Positions 7,410 to 18,112 of a stretch of 64,000 nt of DNA are shown in pieces. A model generated the notes under the pieces. The model was not told the DNA's origin. It made no database searches and saw only the letters and a list, made by a program, of their open reading frames with translations. Positions within the stretch are counted from its first letter, which is position 1, and each line of letters starts with the position of its first letter. This DNA is from Lachancea mirantina (lineage: Eukaryota; Ascomycota; Saccharomycetes; Saccharomycetales; Saccharomycetaceae): positions 1,240,001-1,304,000 of the forward strand of contig LT598465.1 in the NCBI GenBank assembly GCA_900074745.1, in the 5' to 3' direction. Made by a program: the position numbers and the translations under genes.

Positions 7410-8227
7410 TCACACGCTCCGTGTCTCGAAGCCGTCCTGCAAGAGGCGGATGATCTCCTCCAAGTCGTCGACTGCGGCGTCAACGAGTTCCGGCCGCGTT
7501 TGGAGCAGCTTTGCATTGTGCTCACTCTTGACGAGGATCGTCGCGCAGCCGGCCGCGCGGCCGCTGGCCATGTCGTCGAAGGAGTCGCCGACCATGACGA
7601 GCTCGTGCGAGTGCACGCCCAGCGCGCGCGCAATGTGTAGCAGCGGGTCCGGATGCGGCTTGGTGGGGCGGAAGGCGCGCGTCAGAATAACGTCGAAAAC
7701 AGCGTGGTCACGCGGCACGAAGCTCGCGAGCAAATGATTGACAGGGTCAATCAAGTTCCGCGTGCAGATGTTCTTGCTCACGTTGTTCTCGGCCAGGAAC
7801 TGCATCAGTTTCGCGAGTCCCGGCTGCGGCTGCATCTCGGCCATGGCCTTGCGCTCGACGTTCGCGACGCGAGCCTCCGCCTCGCGTCGCTTTTCCACGG
7901 ATTTGAGCGTGTCGATGTAAGCGAGGATGTCGATGGGGCTGTCCTGGATGCCCAATGCCTCGCGCATGGCGACTGCAGCACAGTGTATCTTGTTAGCGTT
8001 AGTGAAATTTACGATTTACGGCTTAGAAAAGCGCACATACGGAACATCCAGGCCTGTGGTAGACACAGCGTGCCGTCCATGTCGAAAACCACGGCTTTGA
8101 CCGCGCGATGCGCGGTCTTGCTCGAGGGCCACAGCTTCGCGATTCTCGGCATTGCCGGAGAAGGAACCTTTGGCATGACGCTGGTTCCTGTGCTAGATTC
8201 ACGACTGTCGTTGGCTTTGACTTGCAT
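7410..8227 (-). CDS. YOR131C: HAD-superfamily phosphatase, YOR131C orthologue, spliced
   Basis: Exons 8227-8041 and 7972-7410 give 249 residues. HAD motifs: I, FDMDGTLC (nucleophile D and D+2, about residues 48-55); II, the Thr in ICTRN; III, Lys in RPTKPHPDP; IV, GDSFDD. The segment MDGTLCLPQAWMF-LAMREALGI follows S. cerevisiae YOR131C (LCLPQPWMFPAMRNAIGL) only after intron removal, which settles the structure. The N-terminus is longer than in S. cerevisiae (218 aa); internal ATGs at residues 18 and 26 would give 232 or 224 residues, so the start is uncertain. The substrate is unknown. It lies beside VPS17 as in S. cerevisiae (YOR131C/YOR132W) and is rich in GC, like ATO3. Confidence 0.88.
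7973..8040 (-). other. YOR131C: spliceosomal intron of the YOR131C orthologue (68 nt)
   Basis: Donor GTATGT (the canonical yeast hexamer) at 8040-8035, branch-site candidate CACTAAC, acceptor TGCTGCAG. Splicing joins C+TC (Leu) and restores the HAD cap-domain alignment. To my knowledge the S. cerevisiae gene has no intron. Confidence 0.88.
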
Positions 8228-8941
8228 GTTTTCTCGAGGTTTCGTTCACATCTGCAGCATTTAATATATTTTTCAATCCGAGAGCTGTAGGGAAAATCAA
8301 AGAACGAGAGAGTGCGAGATACTAGCAACGTTGTTCTGTGTGGAAGCCAGCGTAGGAGCCAATCTAGAGCGAATAATTGTTTCACGGCGCCCCATTTTCT
8401 GTCGATGAAGGCCCCATTCTGCCTTTCCGTACTTCTGCGCCTTGAAATCCTGCACTGTTCAAGACACTGCGAACTGTTTGGCACCTACTCACGTAACTCA
8501 GAATTGTCGGCTCCATCACGTTACCGGTCAATATAAGCTTCAAAGTGCACTGCGTCTACGTGGATTACGCGGTTACGCCTATATTCTAATACATCAATGC
8601 ACTAATCAGTCCACTCTATACCACGAGTAGCACTAGAGGGACAAGAAAAACATAAGATGCGGGTGACGGAAATTGTTCGTTTTCGCTCTGGGATACAATC
8701 TTTAGCGACACCACTATATAACTGCTCTGGAGAGACTCGTAGACTCGTAGACTTGACTTCGTCTGGTCTTTCCACTTGGCACCAACCAACCCTTCTACAT
8801 TGCATAGGGGTAAAATATTTCAAAATTAGATTAAAACGTTGTAGAAAAGTTGAAAAACTTTGGTGTCGACAACAAGATCGCGACACGTAAGACGTTCCTG
8901 GACGTTTGCATGGCATCGCAGTTGCTATTCAAGTAGCAATT
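8228..8941. promoter_or_regulatory. divergent promoter region YOR131C / VPS17
   Basis: 714 bases. A TATA-like TTAATATATTTTT (about 8260) serves the minus strand. A short direct repeat of ACTCGTAG occurs near 8735-8750. No RNA gene or credible ORF was recognised. Confidence 0.45.
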
Positions 8942-10537
8942 ATGACCAGTGCTATTCCTTATGACCCATTTGACGATATAGACAACAACCCGTTTTCTGA
9001 GCCGGCAGTTGAATCCGCTCCAGGGACACACGATGCAGACGAGGCACGGGACAATGAAGCTGAAAATCAGCCACAGCTGCAGAAAGGCGATGAAGAGAGA
9101 TCCGTGACTGCTCCCGGTGAAGATCAAGACACTACACTACAAGAACAACTGGAAAATTTGGTCCCAGAACGTAAAAATACAAAGTTTACTCTGGTGGTCA
9201 AAGTCACCGGACTGGAAAGAGTAGGGTCCCTCGCTAACAAGAAAGACAATCCTGCCATTATTTTTGATGCCTCGACTAATTTGCCCACTTTCCGCAAGCC
9301 CAAGCACCGCAATCTCAAGAAAACCATGTCGGAATTCCAAAACCTGTTCAAGTACCTCAACGCCGCGTTGCCCGAGACTTTTGTACCCAGTTTGCCCGCG
9401 CCCAGTACTAATTACGGGATCCAAAACAACGAGGACTACCAGAAAACGCAAAGCGCCATGCAGGAATGGTTCGACCGGATCTGTGGAGATCCGCTTGTGC
9501 TTCGGTGCGAAGAACTCGCTTTTTTCATCGAAAGCGACTTCAACACGTACACTCCAATCGGTAAAGTGAAATCTACCGTTACAGGGCTCAGGCGTAAGAC
9601 CTTAAAGCAGCTTGCGCCTCCGTTCGACGAATGTCTCGAGCTAGCGCAATTCAGACCGCTAGTCAAATCAATTCACTACAATTGCCATGAGATCCAGCTC
9701 AAACTCTACAGACTAAGCAAACTTCGAAAAATGCTGTCTCAGGACGAAAATGGAGTGGGTCAGACGTTCACGGAAATGCTTACGGATTCGAGCCAGATTC
9801 ACACCAAGTTGTACAAGCGCTTCGGTAAGACGCTCACCGCCGTGGGCGACATCGACAGCGTCGTGGCCACACTGGACATGGCGACCCTCTACGATGGGCT
9901 GGCATGGATTGTGCAGGACACGTACGTCGTGAAGGAGGCCCTGACGAACCGTCACTTCTTGATGCGTGAGTTGCTGCAGGCGCAGCAAAACACCAAATTC
10001 AGACAAGACCAAGCACGCAGACTCCGCGTCAAACGCGATGTCAATCCCTTAAAAGTAGACGAAGCTATCAGAGCATTGAAAACTGCTACCACGGCAGAAC
10101 ACGAACTTACTCTAAAGTTGCAACGCACGACCGCCAACATGCTGTTTGAGAAACAGAGATGGCTCGAATGGTATTCCCATGCACTCACTGCCGCTATCCG
10201 AGAATACACACTGCGCAAGATCGAATACGAACGTAAGAAATTGACGCTGCTGGAACGCATAAAGAGCGACGTGAGATCAGCGGACTTGAAGGGCGGTCTT
10301 TCTCGTCTGGGACGCGGCGCTTCGACCAGCTCAACCACTGGACCGTCCCAGACGCCTCAGGGTGACAGTTGGACGGGCAACTCGCGTTATCGTCATTTTC
10401 AACCGGGCGTACTACAAACGGAATTTGACAACAGCCTGCAAGAAGAACAAGACTCTACCCACCCAACCGATCCAGAGGAGCAACGAGCGCTGGACGCCCG
10501 CAACGCCGCCGCTTTACTCGGTACCTCCACGTTCTGA
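8942..10537 (+). CDS. VPS17: retromer sorting-nexin subunit Vps17
   Basis: 531 residues from the ATG at 8942; an upstream in-frame TTG is ignored. The start MTSAIPYDPFDDIDNNPFSEP closely follows S. cerevisiae Vps17 (MTSAVPYDPYDDLDNNPF; 551 aa). After an acidic N-terminus comes a PX domain (about residues 75-200), then a BAR-type coiled-coil region (about 215-450) and a low-complexity C-terminal tail. Vps17 pairs with Vps5 in the membrane-bending half of retromer, which returns Vps10 from endosomes to the Golgi. It lies between YOR131C and EF-2 as in S. cerevisiae chromosome XV. Confidence 0.96.
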   Translation: MTSAIPYDPFDDIDNNPFSEPAVESAPGTHDADEARDNEAENQPQLQKGDEERSVTAPGEDQDTTLQEQLENLVPERKNTKFTLVVKVTGLERVGSLANKKDNPAIIFDASTNLPTFRKPKHRNLKKTMSEFQNLFKYLNAALPETFVPSLPAPSTNYGIQNNEDYQKTQSAMQEWFDRICGDPLVLRCEELAFFIESDFNTYTPIGKVKSTVTGLRRKTLKQLAPPFDECLELAQFRPLVKSIHYNCHEIQLKLYRLSKLRKMLSQDENGVGQTFTEMLTDSSQIHTKLYKRFGKTLTAVGDIDSVVATLDMATLYDGLAWIVQDTYVVKEALTNRHFLMRELLQAQQNTKFRQDQARRLRVKRDVNPLKVDEAIRALKTATTAEHELTLKLQRTTANMLFEKQRWLEWYSHALTAAIREYTLRKIEYERKKLTLLERIKSDVRSADLKGGLSRLGRGASTSSTTGPSQTPQGDSWTGNSRYRHFQPGVLQTEFDNSLQEEQDSTHPTDPEEQRALDARNAAALLGTSTF

Positions 10538-11040
10538 GCGTACTCAGTAGCGATGCGACAGTGGTCACTAGGACGAAGGTATTCAGATCACGTGGTGATA
10601 AGCTCCACGCACTACATACGAGCCCATTAGCGTCGGCGAGCATTGTTAACGAATGTACCCGATTTCAACCCATATCGTTTCATACGCGAGAGGTATTCAT
10701 TTTGATTCCTTCTTTTCTTTTTTCAACCTTTCCCCACGCGCGTAGTTTTCAGAACATTGCGTGTACCAGGTTATACGCCCATATCTCTACACAGAAAACG
10801 CTGCGGGTTCTCAGATATGCCTGCAGCTCATGTGAAGTTGCCCCCCAGAAAGCGACGTAGCAGCAGCTAAAATTTTTTCTTGGAAAGAGCCGCCACGGCG
10901 TGGGCCTCCTTCGCATCGCTGGAAAATTTTTCGCAAAGCTAATATATATACCGTGAAAGGAGTTGGAAAATTTTCTAGCTCATCTCACCCTATTCATCAC
11001 TCCGGTAAGCGAGAAGCAGTTTTCATCAATCTCATCAACA
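10538..11040. promoter_or_regulatory. EF-2 promoter region
   Basis: 503 bases. It contains TCACGTG (10588-10594), two RRPE-like palindromes (10921-10932 and 10965-10975), PAC-like GCATCGC (10913-10919) and AGCTCATC (10978-10985), and a TATA element AATATATATA (10941-10950) about 100 bases upstream of the start. Confidence 0.6.
10913..10985 (+). promoter_or_regulatory. RRPE/PAC-like cluster and TATA box of EF-2
   Basis: Order: GCATCGC, GGAAAATTTTTC, TATA (10941-10950), GGAAAATTTTC, AGCTCATC. The last two are abutted in the same order as upstream of NOP56 (28998-29029), suggesting a shared growth-regulated module. The motifs are seen; the factors (Stb3, Dot6/Tod6) are inferred from S. cerevisiae. 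Confidence 0.55.
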
Positions 11041-13569
11041 ATGGTTGCTTTCACTGTTGACCAAATCCGTGAGCTGATGGACAAGGTTACGAATGTTCGT
11101 AACATGTCCGTCATTGCTCACGTCGATCACGGTAAATCCACTTTGACCGACTCTTTGGTCCAAAGAGCCGGTATCATCTCGGCTGCTAAGGCTGGTGAAG
11201 CCCGTTTCACCGACACCAGAAAGGACGAGCAAGAGAGAGGTATCACTATCAAGTCTACTGCCATTTCTCTTTTCGCCGAAATGACAGAAGATGACGTCAA
11301 GGACATCAAGCAAAAATCCGTGGGTAACTCTTTCTTGATCAACTTGATCGACTCTCCAGGTCACGTTGACTTCTCTTCTGAGGTTACCGCCGCTTTGCGT
11401 GTCACTGACGGTGCTTTGGTCGTGGTCGACACCGTTGAAGGTGTGTGTGTCCAGACCGAGACTGTGTTGAGACAAGCTTTGGGTGAAAGAATCAAGCCCG
11501 TTGTCGTCATCAACAAGGTCGACAGAGCTTTGTTGGAATTGCAAGTCTCCAAGGAGGACCTTTACCAATCTTTTGCCAGAACCGTTGAGTCTGTTAATGT
11601 CATTATCTCTACTTACGCCGACGAGGTTTTGGGTGATGTTCAAGTCTTCCCATCTCAAGGTACCGTTGCTTTCGGTTCCGGTTTGCACGGTTGGGCTTTC
11701 ACCGTCCGTCAATTCGCTAACAGATACTCCAAGAAGTTTGGTGTCGACAGACAAAAGATGATGGACAGATTGTGGGGTGACTCTTACTTCAACCCAAAGA
11801 CCAAGAAGTGGACTAACAAGGAGACCGACAGTGACGGTAAACCTTTGGAAAGAGCGTTTAACATGTTCGTCTTGGACCCTATTTTCAGACTTTTCGCTGC
11901 CATCATGAACTTCAAGAAGGACGAGATCCCAACCCTTTTGGAGAAGTTGGAAATCAACTTGAAGGGTGACGAGAAGGACTTGGAAGGTAAGGCTCTATTG
12001 AAGGTTGTTATGAGAAAGTTCTTGCCAGCTGCTGATGCTTTGTTGGAAATGATTGTCATGCACTTGCCTTCTCCAGTCACTGCCCAATTCTACAGAGCTG
12101 AACAACTTTACGAAGGTCCATCTGACGATCCAGCTTGTGTTGCTATCAAGCACTGTGACCCTAAATCCGACTTGATGTTGTACATCTCTAAGATGGTTCC
12201 AACCTCTGACAAGGGTAGATTCTACGCTTTCGGTAGAGTTTTCGCTGGTACTGTTAAGTCCGGTCAAAAGATCAGAATCCAAGGTCCAAACTACATTCCA
12301 GGTAAGAAGGACGATCTTTTCATCAAGGCTGTTCAAAGAATCGTTTTGATGATGGGTAGATTCGTCGAAGCCATTGACGACTGTCCTGCCGGTAACATTG
12401 TCGGTTTGGTCGGTATTGACCAGTTCTTGTTGAAGACTGGTACCCTAACCACTTTTGAAGGCGCTCACAACATGAAGGTCATGAAGTTCTCTGTCTCTCC
12501 TGTCGTGCAAGTTGCGGTTGAGGTTAAGAACGCTAACGACCTACCAAAATTGGTTGAAGGTTTGAAGAGATTGTCTAAGTCTGACCCATGTGTCTTGACT
12601 TACATGTCTGAATCTGGTGAACACATTGTCGCTGGTACCGGTGAGTTGCACTTGGAAATTTGTTTGCAAGATTTGGAGAACGACCATGCCGGTATTCCTC
12701 TGAAGATCTCTCCACCTGTTGTTGCTTACAGAGAAACCGTCGAGGCCGAATCTTCTCAAGTTGCTCTATCCAAGTCTCCTAACAAGCATAACAGAATCTA
12801 CTTGAAGGCCGAGCCTATCGATGAAGAAGTTTCTTTGGCTATCGAAGGTGGTAAGGTGAACCCAAGAGACGATTTCAAGGCTCGTGCTAGAATCTTGGCT
12901 GACGAATTCGGCTGGGACGTCACTGACGCCAGAAAGATTTGGTGTTTCGGTCCAGACGGTAACGGTCCTAACCTAGTTGTCGACCAAACCAAGGCTGTTC
13001 AATACTTGAACGAAATTAAGGACTCCGTCGTTGCTGCCTTCCAGTGGGCTTCTAAGGAAGGTCCAATCTTCGGTGAGCAAATGCGTTCCGTCAGAGTAAA
13101 CATCTTGGATGTCACTCTGCACGCCGATGCTATCCACAGAGGTGGTGGTCAAATTATCCCAACCATGAGAAGAGCTACTTACGCCGGTTTCTTGTTGGCT
13201 GAACCTAAGATCCAAGAACCTGTTTTCTTGGTTGAAATTCAATGCCCAGAGCAAGCCGTTGGTGGTATCTACTCTGTCTTGAACAAGAAGAGAGGTCAAG
13301 TCGTCTCCGAAGAGCAAAGACCTGGTACTCCACTTTTCACTGTCAAGGCTTACTTGCCTGTTAACGAATCTTTCGGTTTCACCGGTGAATTGAGACAGGC
13401 TACTGGTGGTCAAGCTTTCCCACAAATGGTGTTCGACCACTGGGCTACTCTAGGATCTGACCCATTGGACCCAAGCTCCAAGGCTGGTGAAATTGTCGCT
13501 GCCGCTCGTAAGAGACACGGTATGAAGGAAGAAGTCCCAGGATGGCAAGAGTACTACGACAAGTTGTAA
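11041..13569 (+). CDS. EFT2: translation elongation factor 2 (single ancestor of EFT1/EFT2)
   Basis: 842 residues, exactly the length of S. cerevisiae EF-2. The start is [14 protein letters not shown] at 11041; an in-frame TTG extension upstream is not used. G-domain motifs: AHVDHGKST (P-loop), the switch-I region before [16 protein letters not shown] (G3) and NKVDR (G4). Domain IV carries [12 protein letters not shown], whose second His is the diphthamide site modified by Dph enzymes and targeted by diphtheria toxin. The C-terminus is [12 protein letters not shown]-2 drives ribosomal translocation. Codon use is extremely biased to optimal codons. S. cerevisiae has two identical copies (YOR133W, YDR385W) from the genome duplication. 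Here one gene lies between VPS17 (YOR side) and MUS81 (YDR side), as expected for the unduplicated ancestor. Confidence 0.99.
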   Translation: MVAFTVDQIRELMDKVTNVRNMSVIAHVDHGKSTLTDSLVQRAGIISAAKAGEARFTDTRKDEQERGITIKSTAISLFAEMTEDDVKDIKQKSVGNSFLINLIDSPGHVDFSSEVTAALRVTDGALVVVDTVEGVCVQTETVLRQALGERIKPVVVINKVDRALLELQVSKEDLYQSFARTVESVNVIISTYADEVLGDVQVFPSQGTVAFGSGLHGWAFTVRQFANRYSKKFGVDRQKMMDRLWGDSYFNPKTKKWTNKETDSDGKPLERAFNMFVLDPIFRLFAAIMNFKKDEIPTLLEKLEINLKGDEKDLEGKALLKVVMRKFLPAADALLEMIVMHLPSPVTAQFYRAEQLYEGPSDDPACVAIKHCDPKSDLMLYISKMVPTSDKGRFYAFGRVFAGTVKSGQKIRIQGPNYIPGKKDDLFIKAVQRIVLMMGRFVEAIDDCPAGNIVGLVGIDQFLLKTGTLTTFEGAHNMKVMKFSVSPVVQVAVEVKNANDLPKLVEGLKRLSKSDPCVLTYMSESGEHIVAGTGELHLEICLQDLENDHAGIPLKISPPVVAYRETVEAESSQVALSKSPNKHNRIYLKAEPIDEEVSLAIEGGKVNPRDDFKARARILADEFGWDVTDARKIWCFGPDGNGPNLVVDQTKAVQYLNEIKDSVVAAFQWASKEGPIFGEQMRSVRVNILDVTLHADAIHRGGGQIIPTMRRATYAGFLLAEPKIQEPVFLVEIQCPEQAVGGIYSVLNKKRGQVVSEEQRPGTPLFTVKAYLPVNESFGFTGELRQATGGQAFPQMVFDHWATLGSDPLDPSSKAGEIVAAARKRHGMKEEVPGWQEYYDKL

Positions 13570-14642
13570 GCTTGCTCGTAGCTATTTTTCAATCATTTCT
13601 AATGTCTTTTTGTTAATGTTTGTAGATTTTTTCCCCTTAGAATCCGCTACATGGTAAATAAGGTTTAAACTGTCATAAAAAACAATCTTAAGATTTATTA
13701 TAATCATCAAATAAGGATTTAAAGGTAGGGCATGTCATGGAAAGATTCGCTTTACAAGATAAGCCCTTGATATGTTTAAATTCCCTTAATTACTACACGG
13801 TAACTATGCTTACTTCTTTCTGATAAATTCGAAGGTAAAATGATACTGCGAGCTACCACTTAAAGATATAATTTGGTACTCTTCAACCAGTGAGACGAGA
13901 ATCTCCTGTGGCGTCCTACATTTTCAAACAGAATATATGTATTAGTATCCAATCCCCTGGTCTTGTTGAACGGAACTGCCTATCGTTGATGTTCGGTTTT
14001 CTTAATGCTTTCAAGCTGACGTTCACCTTGTGAAGAAATAAAGAGCATTACAGCGAATTCTTACAACAATAGAGCTCCTTGACTTTCCATAATTGATTGC
14101 CAAAATCATACATGATTAAAAAATGAGTACTTCAGGATGGTTTTTTAGTCTACTTTTCTAACATTCATGGTCGACTGACATTCAACATCTCTAATTGAGA
14201 ATTTATCAAACATCTAGCAATACTGAGCCATTTCCATATGACTGTTGCAGCTAGACGTGAAATTCGTGGAAATGGCGAACCTCGACTGAATAATGGCACT
14301 GAGAAGCACCTCATATAAAAAGTGTCAAAATCGAAGGGCACCTGTCATTTATGCACTAAGATGCCAGGTTCAATATGAAAGGCTTATTGTCTTTAGTAGG
14401 ACTCTCATAGTCAAGTTTCGTCTTGGGCTTTGGAGGCGTCAACAAATGCCGATAGTTGATGATTCGTGAAAGACAACATAAACAAGAAAAGGTTCAAATT
14501 GCGCGATGACCTTTGATCTTAACAGAAGTCAATCCTGCTACCAGTGCTGGGAATGCAGTGTCCCTTAGATTGAGACTGTCTAAGAATTGATCACTGGGTT
14601 GCTAAGTGGCACCGTTTTGAGTTCAATATTCATATCTTTACG
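13570..14642. other. long intergenic region between EF-2 and MUS81
   Basis: 1073 AT-rich bases with no credible ORF. The first 100 or so are the EF-2 3' UTR (T-rich). A 10-bp inverted repeat GCCATTTCCA/TGGAAATGGC (14227-14236, 14267-14276) could fold into a hairpin. I looked for snoRNA, snRNA and tRNA signatures and saw none that convinced me. Confidence 0.4.
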
Positions 14643-16508
14643 ATGTCTCTTCCAGAAGATTTAAAATCCTTGTATGTCAAATGGCTAGAAGAAGAACTTG
14701 AAAAGGTGGGAGCGAAGCATGAAAAGCTGGCAATAGTTTACGGGAGGGCGCTTGACAACCTTCGACAACACGATGGGCCTCTTTTCTTGCCGTCGAGTTT
14801 GTTGGCAGTTAAAGGCATTGGAAATCGGATAAAAACTGTAATGAAGCAAAAGCTGGCCACTTATTGCAAAGAATTGGATATTCAAGAGCCTCAAGAAAAT
14901 GTGTCAATTCAAAATGCTACAGAAGCGGTCATTAGGCAAAAGATTCGCGTTGGGCAAGGAGATGACATTCACCAAGAAGAAACACGACCAAAAAAGCGTC
15001 GTAAATATGTGCCGAAAAGAAGATCTGGTGCCTATGCAATCTTGTTGGCTCTTTTAGAGGGCTATGCCAATCGCGGAATGACCAAAGATGAAATTTCTAG
15101 GATGGGCCATAAATTCTGCGATCATAGCTTTAATCCCAATGTCTCTACAAGGCAATTTCATGGCGCCTGGAGCGCGATCAAAACGCTTTTAGAAAGGGAG
15201 CTCGTGCTTGAGAAGGGACGACCAAAACGTTACTACTTAACAGACGATGGAGATGCCCTTGCGGAACTTTTGAAGAAAAGTGATGATATTTTATTTGAGA
15301 ACGAAGAGGAATATCAAAAGCACAGAGAGAGTTCTGATATTGCTGAAACTAGACCAAAATCAGCTTTCGAAGACTTTGAAACGTCTGCTAATTTGAGTGA
15401 TCTCGTGGCAGCAACTGCTAATGGGATACTTGCGTCAGATGAGGCTAAGAAAATACAATCCATGGATTTCGATGATGTCGAACCTGCTGCAGATCAGGGT
15501 TTGGATATATTTGAGCGACAAAGCAGCATTAGCTCGAAAGGCGGCAAAACTTCTTCAATAAGGAAAGAAAACGGCATTATCAGGGCACGATGGCAAGCAA
15601 CAAATTACGAAGTTTGGGATGCTGGTTCTTTTGACGTTGTCTTGATTATAGATCACCGGGAGGTCAAATCACAACGAGAAAGGGACTTTTTCGCTAGTGA
15701 ATTGATGGAAAAGGGCGTTACTACCGAAATAAGGCAACTTGCAGTCAGTGATATGCTATGGGTGGCCCGTCATAAAAGAACGAAAAGAGAGTGTGTGCTA
15801 AATTTCATGCTAGAACGAAAGAGATTGGACGATTTTGCGATGAGTATTATTGATAACAGATTTGCAGAACAAAAAAACCGGTTAAAGAAGACGGGATGCA
15901 AGAATATTTACTACTTGGTTGAGGAGACAAGTGCCAGCGACTCTGTCCGAATGGAGGAAGCAATTAGGACTGCTGTATGGGTTACTGTGATCTATCATGG
16001 TTTCCACGTCAAAAGAACAAAAAATTCCGATGCGACAGTTGCTTGGCTTCATGATATGACCAATGTAGTCAAAGAATGGTACAGTTCGTCTAAACTTCTG
16101 GTTATTAGCCCGCAGGATATGAAAAACCAATTGGATTATGAGAGGTCATTGAGAAGTTTTCGCGGACAATTCGAGAGAGGTCTTCAACTAGAATGTTGTC
16201 ATAGGTTCGATTGTTTTCAAGAAATCATGGGAAAAACTTCACTAATGACTGTAAAAGAGCTGTATTTACGTGCTCTGATGCTAAATAAGGGAGTATCTCT
16301 AGAAAAGGCCTTATCAATACAAGCTGAATACCCGACCATGAAGGCTCTCCTCTCGGCTTACCGGTCCTGCCCGACAGAAGAAGCAGGTAAAAACTTGATC
16401 TTTGAATCTCTCAGAAATCAACCTGGAAACAGAAAACTGGGGAAAGCCCTTTCTGAAACTTTATGGAAAGCTTTTGGCGTCCGTAGAGGCGAGCCTCCTC
16501 ATGAGTGA
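14643..16508 (+). CDS. MUS81: structure-specific endonuclease subunit Mus81
   Basis: 621 residues (S. cerevisiae 632). An N-terminal helix-hairpin-helix region (about residues 1-85) is followed by a winged-helix region (about 125-215). The XPF-type nuclease core contains IIDHREVKSQ and the catalytic signature ERKRLDDFAMSI (about 390-402), with a C-terminal HhH2 domain. With Mms4 it cleaves 3' flaps and nicked Holliday junctions. The position after EF-2 matches YDR386W. The last 10 bases overlap the 3' end of the convergent sugar-porter gene, both stop codons lying within ATGAGTGA and its complement. Confidence 0.97.
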   Translation: MSLPEDLKSLYVKWLEEELEKVGAKHEKLAIVYGRALDNLRQHDGPLFLPSSLLAVKGIGNRIKTVMKQKLATYCKELDIQEPQENVSIQNATEAVIRQKIRVGQGDDIHQEETRPKKRRKYVPKRRSGAYAILLALLEGYANRGMTKDEISRMGHKFCDHSFNPNVSTRQFHGAWSAIKTLLERELVLEKGRPKRYYLTDDGDALAELLKKSDDILFENEEEYQKHRESSDIAETRPKSAFEDFETSANLSDLVAATANGILASDEAKKIQSMDFDDVEPAADQGLDIFERQSSISSKGGKTSSIRKENGIIRARWQATNYEVWDAGSFDVVLIIDHREVKSQRERDFFASELMEKGVTTEIRQLAVSDMLWVARHKRTKRECVLNFMLERKRLDDFAMSIIDNRFAEQKNRLKKTGCKNIYYLVEETSASDSVRMEEAIRTAVWVTVIYHGFHVKRTKNSDATVAWLHDMTNVVKEWYSSSKLLVISPQDMKNQLDYERSLRSFRGQFERGLQLECCHRFDCFQEIMGKTSLMTVKELYLRALMLNKGVSLEKALSIQAEYPTMKALLSAYRSCPTEEAGKNLIFESLRNQPGNRKLGKALSETLWKAFGVRRGEPPHE

Positions 16509-18112
16509 TACGTTCGGTAGACGTAATATACGTCAATACCATTTTCGAAAACGCGCCCTACTTCTTCCAGTGATAATCCCTTGACCTCGGGATAGAAGAA
16601 ATATACGAAAAACCAGCTCAATATCGTAATTGCCGCAAATGTTAGCATGCTAGTTTCATTCCCCAATTTGTTAGTCAAGGAGAGGAAAGTCATTGACAAA
16701 ATAGAGTTGGCGAACCAATTGGTACAGGAAATGCACGTCGCTCCAAGAGATCGGCGATTGAGTGGGAGAAATTCCACACTTGTCCATGGTATGGTTCCAA
16801 TGCCCGTAGCATATCCAGCAACAAAGATTGCAGTTGAAACGATAATGAGCGATACCGAGTTACTTTCGAAAGCATAGCTATTCATGACAAGCCCAGCTGT
16901 TGTAACGGGTATCGTAATCAAAAGGAGTTTCCGTCTGCCAATCTTATCTACGAACTTGAAGGAGATACCAGTGAAAAGGAAATTTGTCAAAGCCACAGCC
17001 ATTGCTGGAGCAAAAGGTGCGTCAACTCCTATCCTCTGAAAAATCACAGCTGAATAGTACATGAAAGCGTTGAAGCCGGAGGCTTGCTGGAAAAACATCA
17101 AGACGCAGCCCACAAATAAAGCTCTGTATGTTCTGGGTTCCATCTTATGATGCACTTTGCATTTTAAAGGATCTCGAGGTGTGAAAAGTATTCTCATATT
17201 TCTCAAAGATAGAGCTCTTCTGAACGAAATCCAGCTGGACCTTCGAAATAGTGGATCTTCGGTGGCAAGCAAAGGTTGCGTTTCGTCTTGGTAGAATCTC
17301 AGTTTCGTAAGGTCATGAATCATTTTAGCTAGCTTCTTGTCAATATCATGGTGGTTGGCTAAAGGGTATATCAATCGAAGCGCCTCGCGCGCATCTGCTA
17401 GCTTGTTGTTAAGAATGAGCCATCTGGGGGATTCGGGTATGCAATCAAGGAGTAAAATGAATAAAAATGCCGGAATGATGCCCAATGCGAAAAGAATCCT
17501 CCACGACTGGCGAAAAGAAAGAACTCCGAACGAGACCAAGTATGCCAGTAATTGACCGCCGGTGATAGCCATTGTATTCAGCGTGATAACGCCTCCTCTT
17601 ATTCGCTCGGGAGAGATTTCGGCCAGATAAACAGGAACACACTGCGCTGCGATTCCTATTGCGACACCGACGATGAGGCGCCCCACGACCAGAGCCGCAA
17701 GACTGTTAGCTAAAGCCATGATAAGACCTGAAGCCATAAACACCATGCTGCATATAAGCAAAGTTTTCTTGCGACCCTGCCGATCAACGATCTTGAAAGC
17801 GATTATTGAGCCTGCCAAAGATCCTAAACTTGTGACTCCCGTCACAAGCTCCCGTTGAAAGTCTTCCAACGTTTTACGGCCCAAATCTTCCGGTGTCAAT
17901 GTCAAAAGTACTCCGGGTATCACTCCTGTATCGTACCCGAAAAGCAGACCTCCGATGGTCGATCCAACGTAAATTCCGATGGTTTTAAGCGTAATAGGGT
18001 ACGGTTGGCTATCAATGTCGTTACGCGTGCTCGAAGTCATCTGCGAAAAGGCGGAGTACATGTCAGAATAGATATCATCAACTTCAGGCGATCGCGGGCC
18101 CTCGTTGCTCAT
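16499..18112 (-). CDS. CIN10: sugar porter of the major facilitator superfamily (YDR387C/CIN10 orthologue)
   Basis: 537 residues with 12 predicted membrane segments. Sugar-porter signatures: GYDTGVIPG in TM1, DRQGRKKT between TM2 and TM3, PVYLAEISPERIRGG after TM5, PESPRWL at the end of TM6, and DKIGRRKLL in the second half. It resembles the inositol-transporter branch (Itr1/Itr2) more than hexose transporters. The S. cerevisiae orthologue by position, YDR387C, has no firm substrate. It is convergent with and overlaps MUS81 by 10 bases. It is the last gene of the YDR/YOR block; the gene to its right (UGA3) belongs to a different ancestral block. Confidence 0.9.
   Translation of the reverse strand: MSNEGPRSPEVDDIYSDMYSAFSQMTSSTRNDIDSQPYPITLKTIGIYVGSTIGGLLFGYDTGVIPGVLLTLTPEDLGRKTLEDFQRELVTGVTSLGSLAGSIIAFKIVDRQGRKKTLLICSMVFMASGLIMALANSLAALVVGRLIVGVAIGIAAQCVPVYLAEISPERIRGGVITLNTMAITGGQLLAYLVSFGVLSFRQSWRILFALGIIPAFLFILLLDCIPESPRWLILNNKLADAREALRLIYPLANHHDIDKKLAKMIHDLTKLRFYQDETQPLLATEDPLFRRSSWISFRRALSLRNMRILFTPRDPLKCKVHHKMEPRTYRALFVGCVLMFFQQASGFNAFMYYSAVIFQRIGVDAPFAPAMAVALTNFLFTGISFKFVDKIGRRKLLLITIPVTTAGLVMNSYAFESNSVSLIIVSTAIFVAGYATGIGTIPWTSVEFLPLNRRSLGATCISCTNWFANSILSMTFLSLTNKLGNETSMLTFAAITILSWFFVYFFYPEVKGLSLEEVGRVFENGIDVYYVYRTYHS

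Noticed and set aside
14450-14500. TTGATGA near-match to a box C of a C/D snoRNA
   Set aside because: The first base of box C is not a purine, no box D at suitable spacing with a terminal stem, and no rRNA complementarity I could identify.
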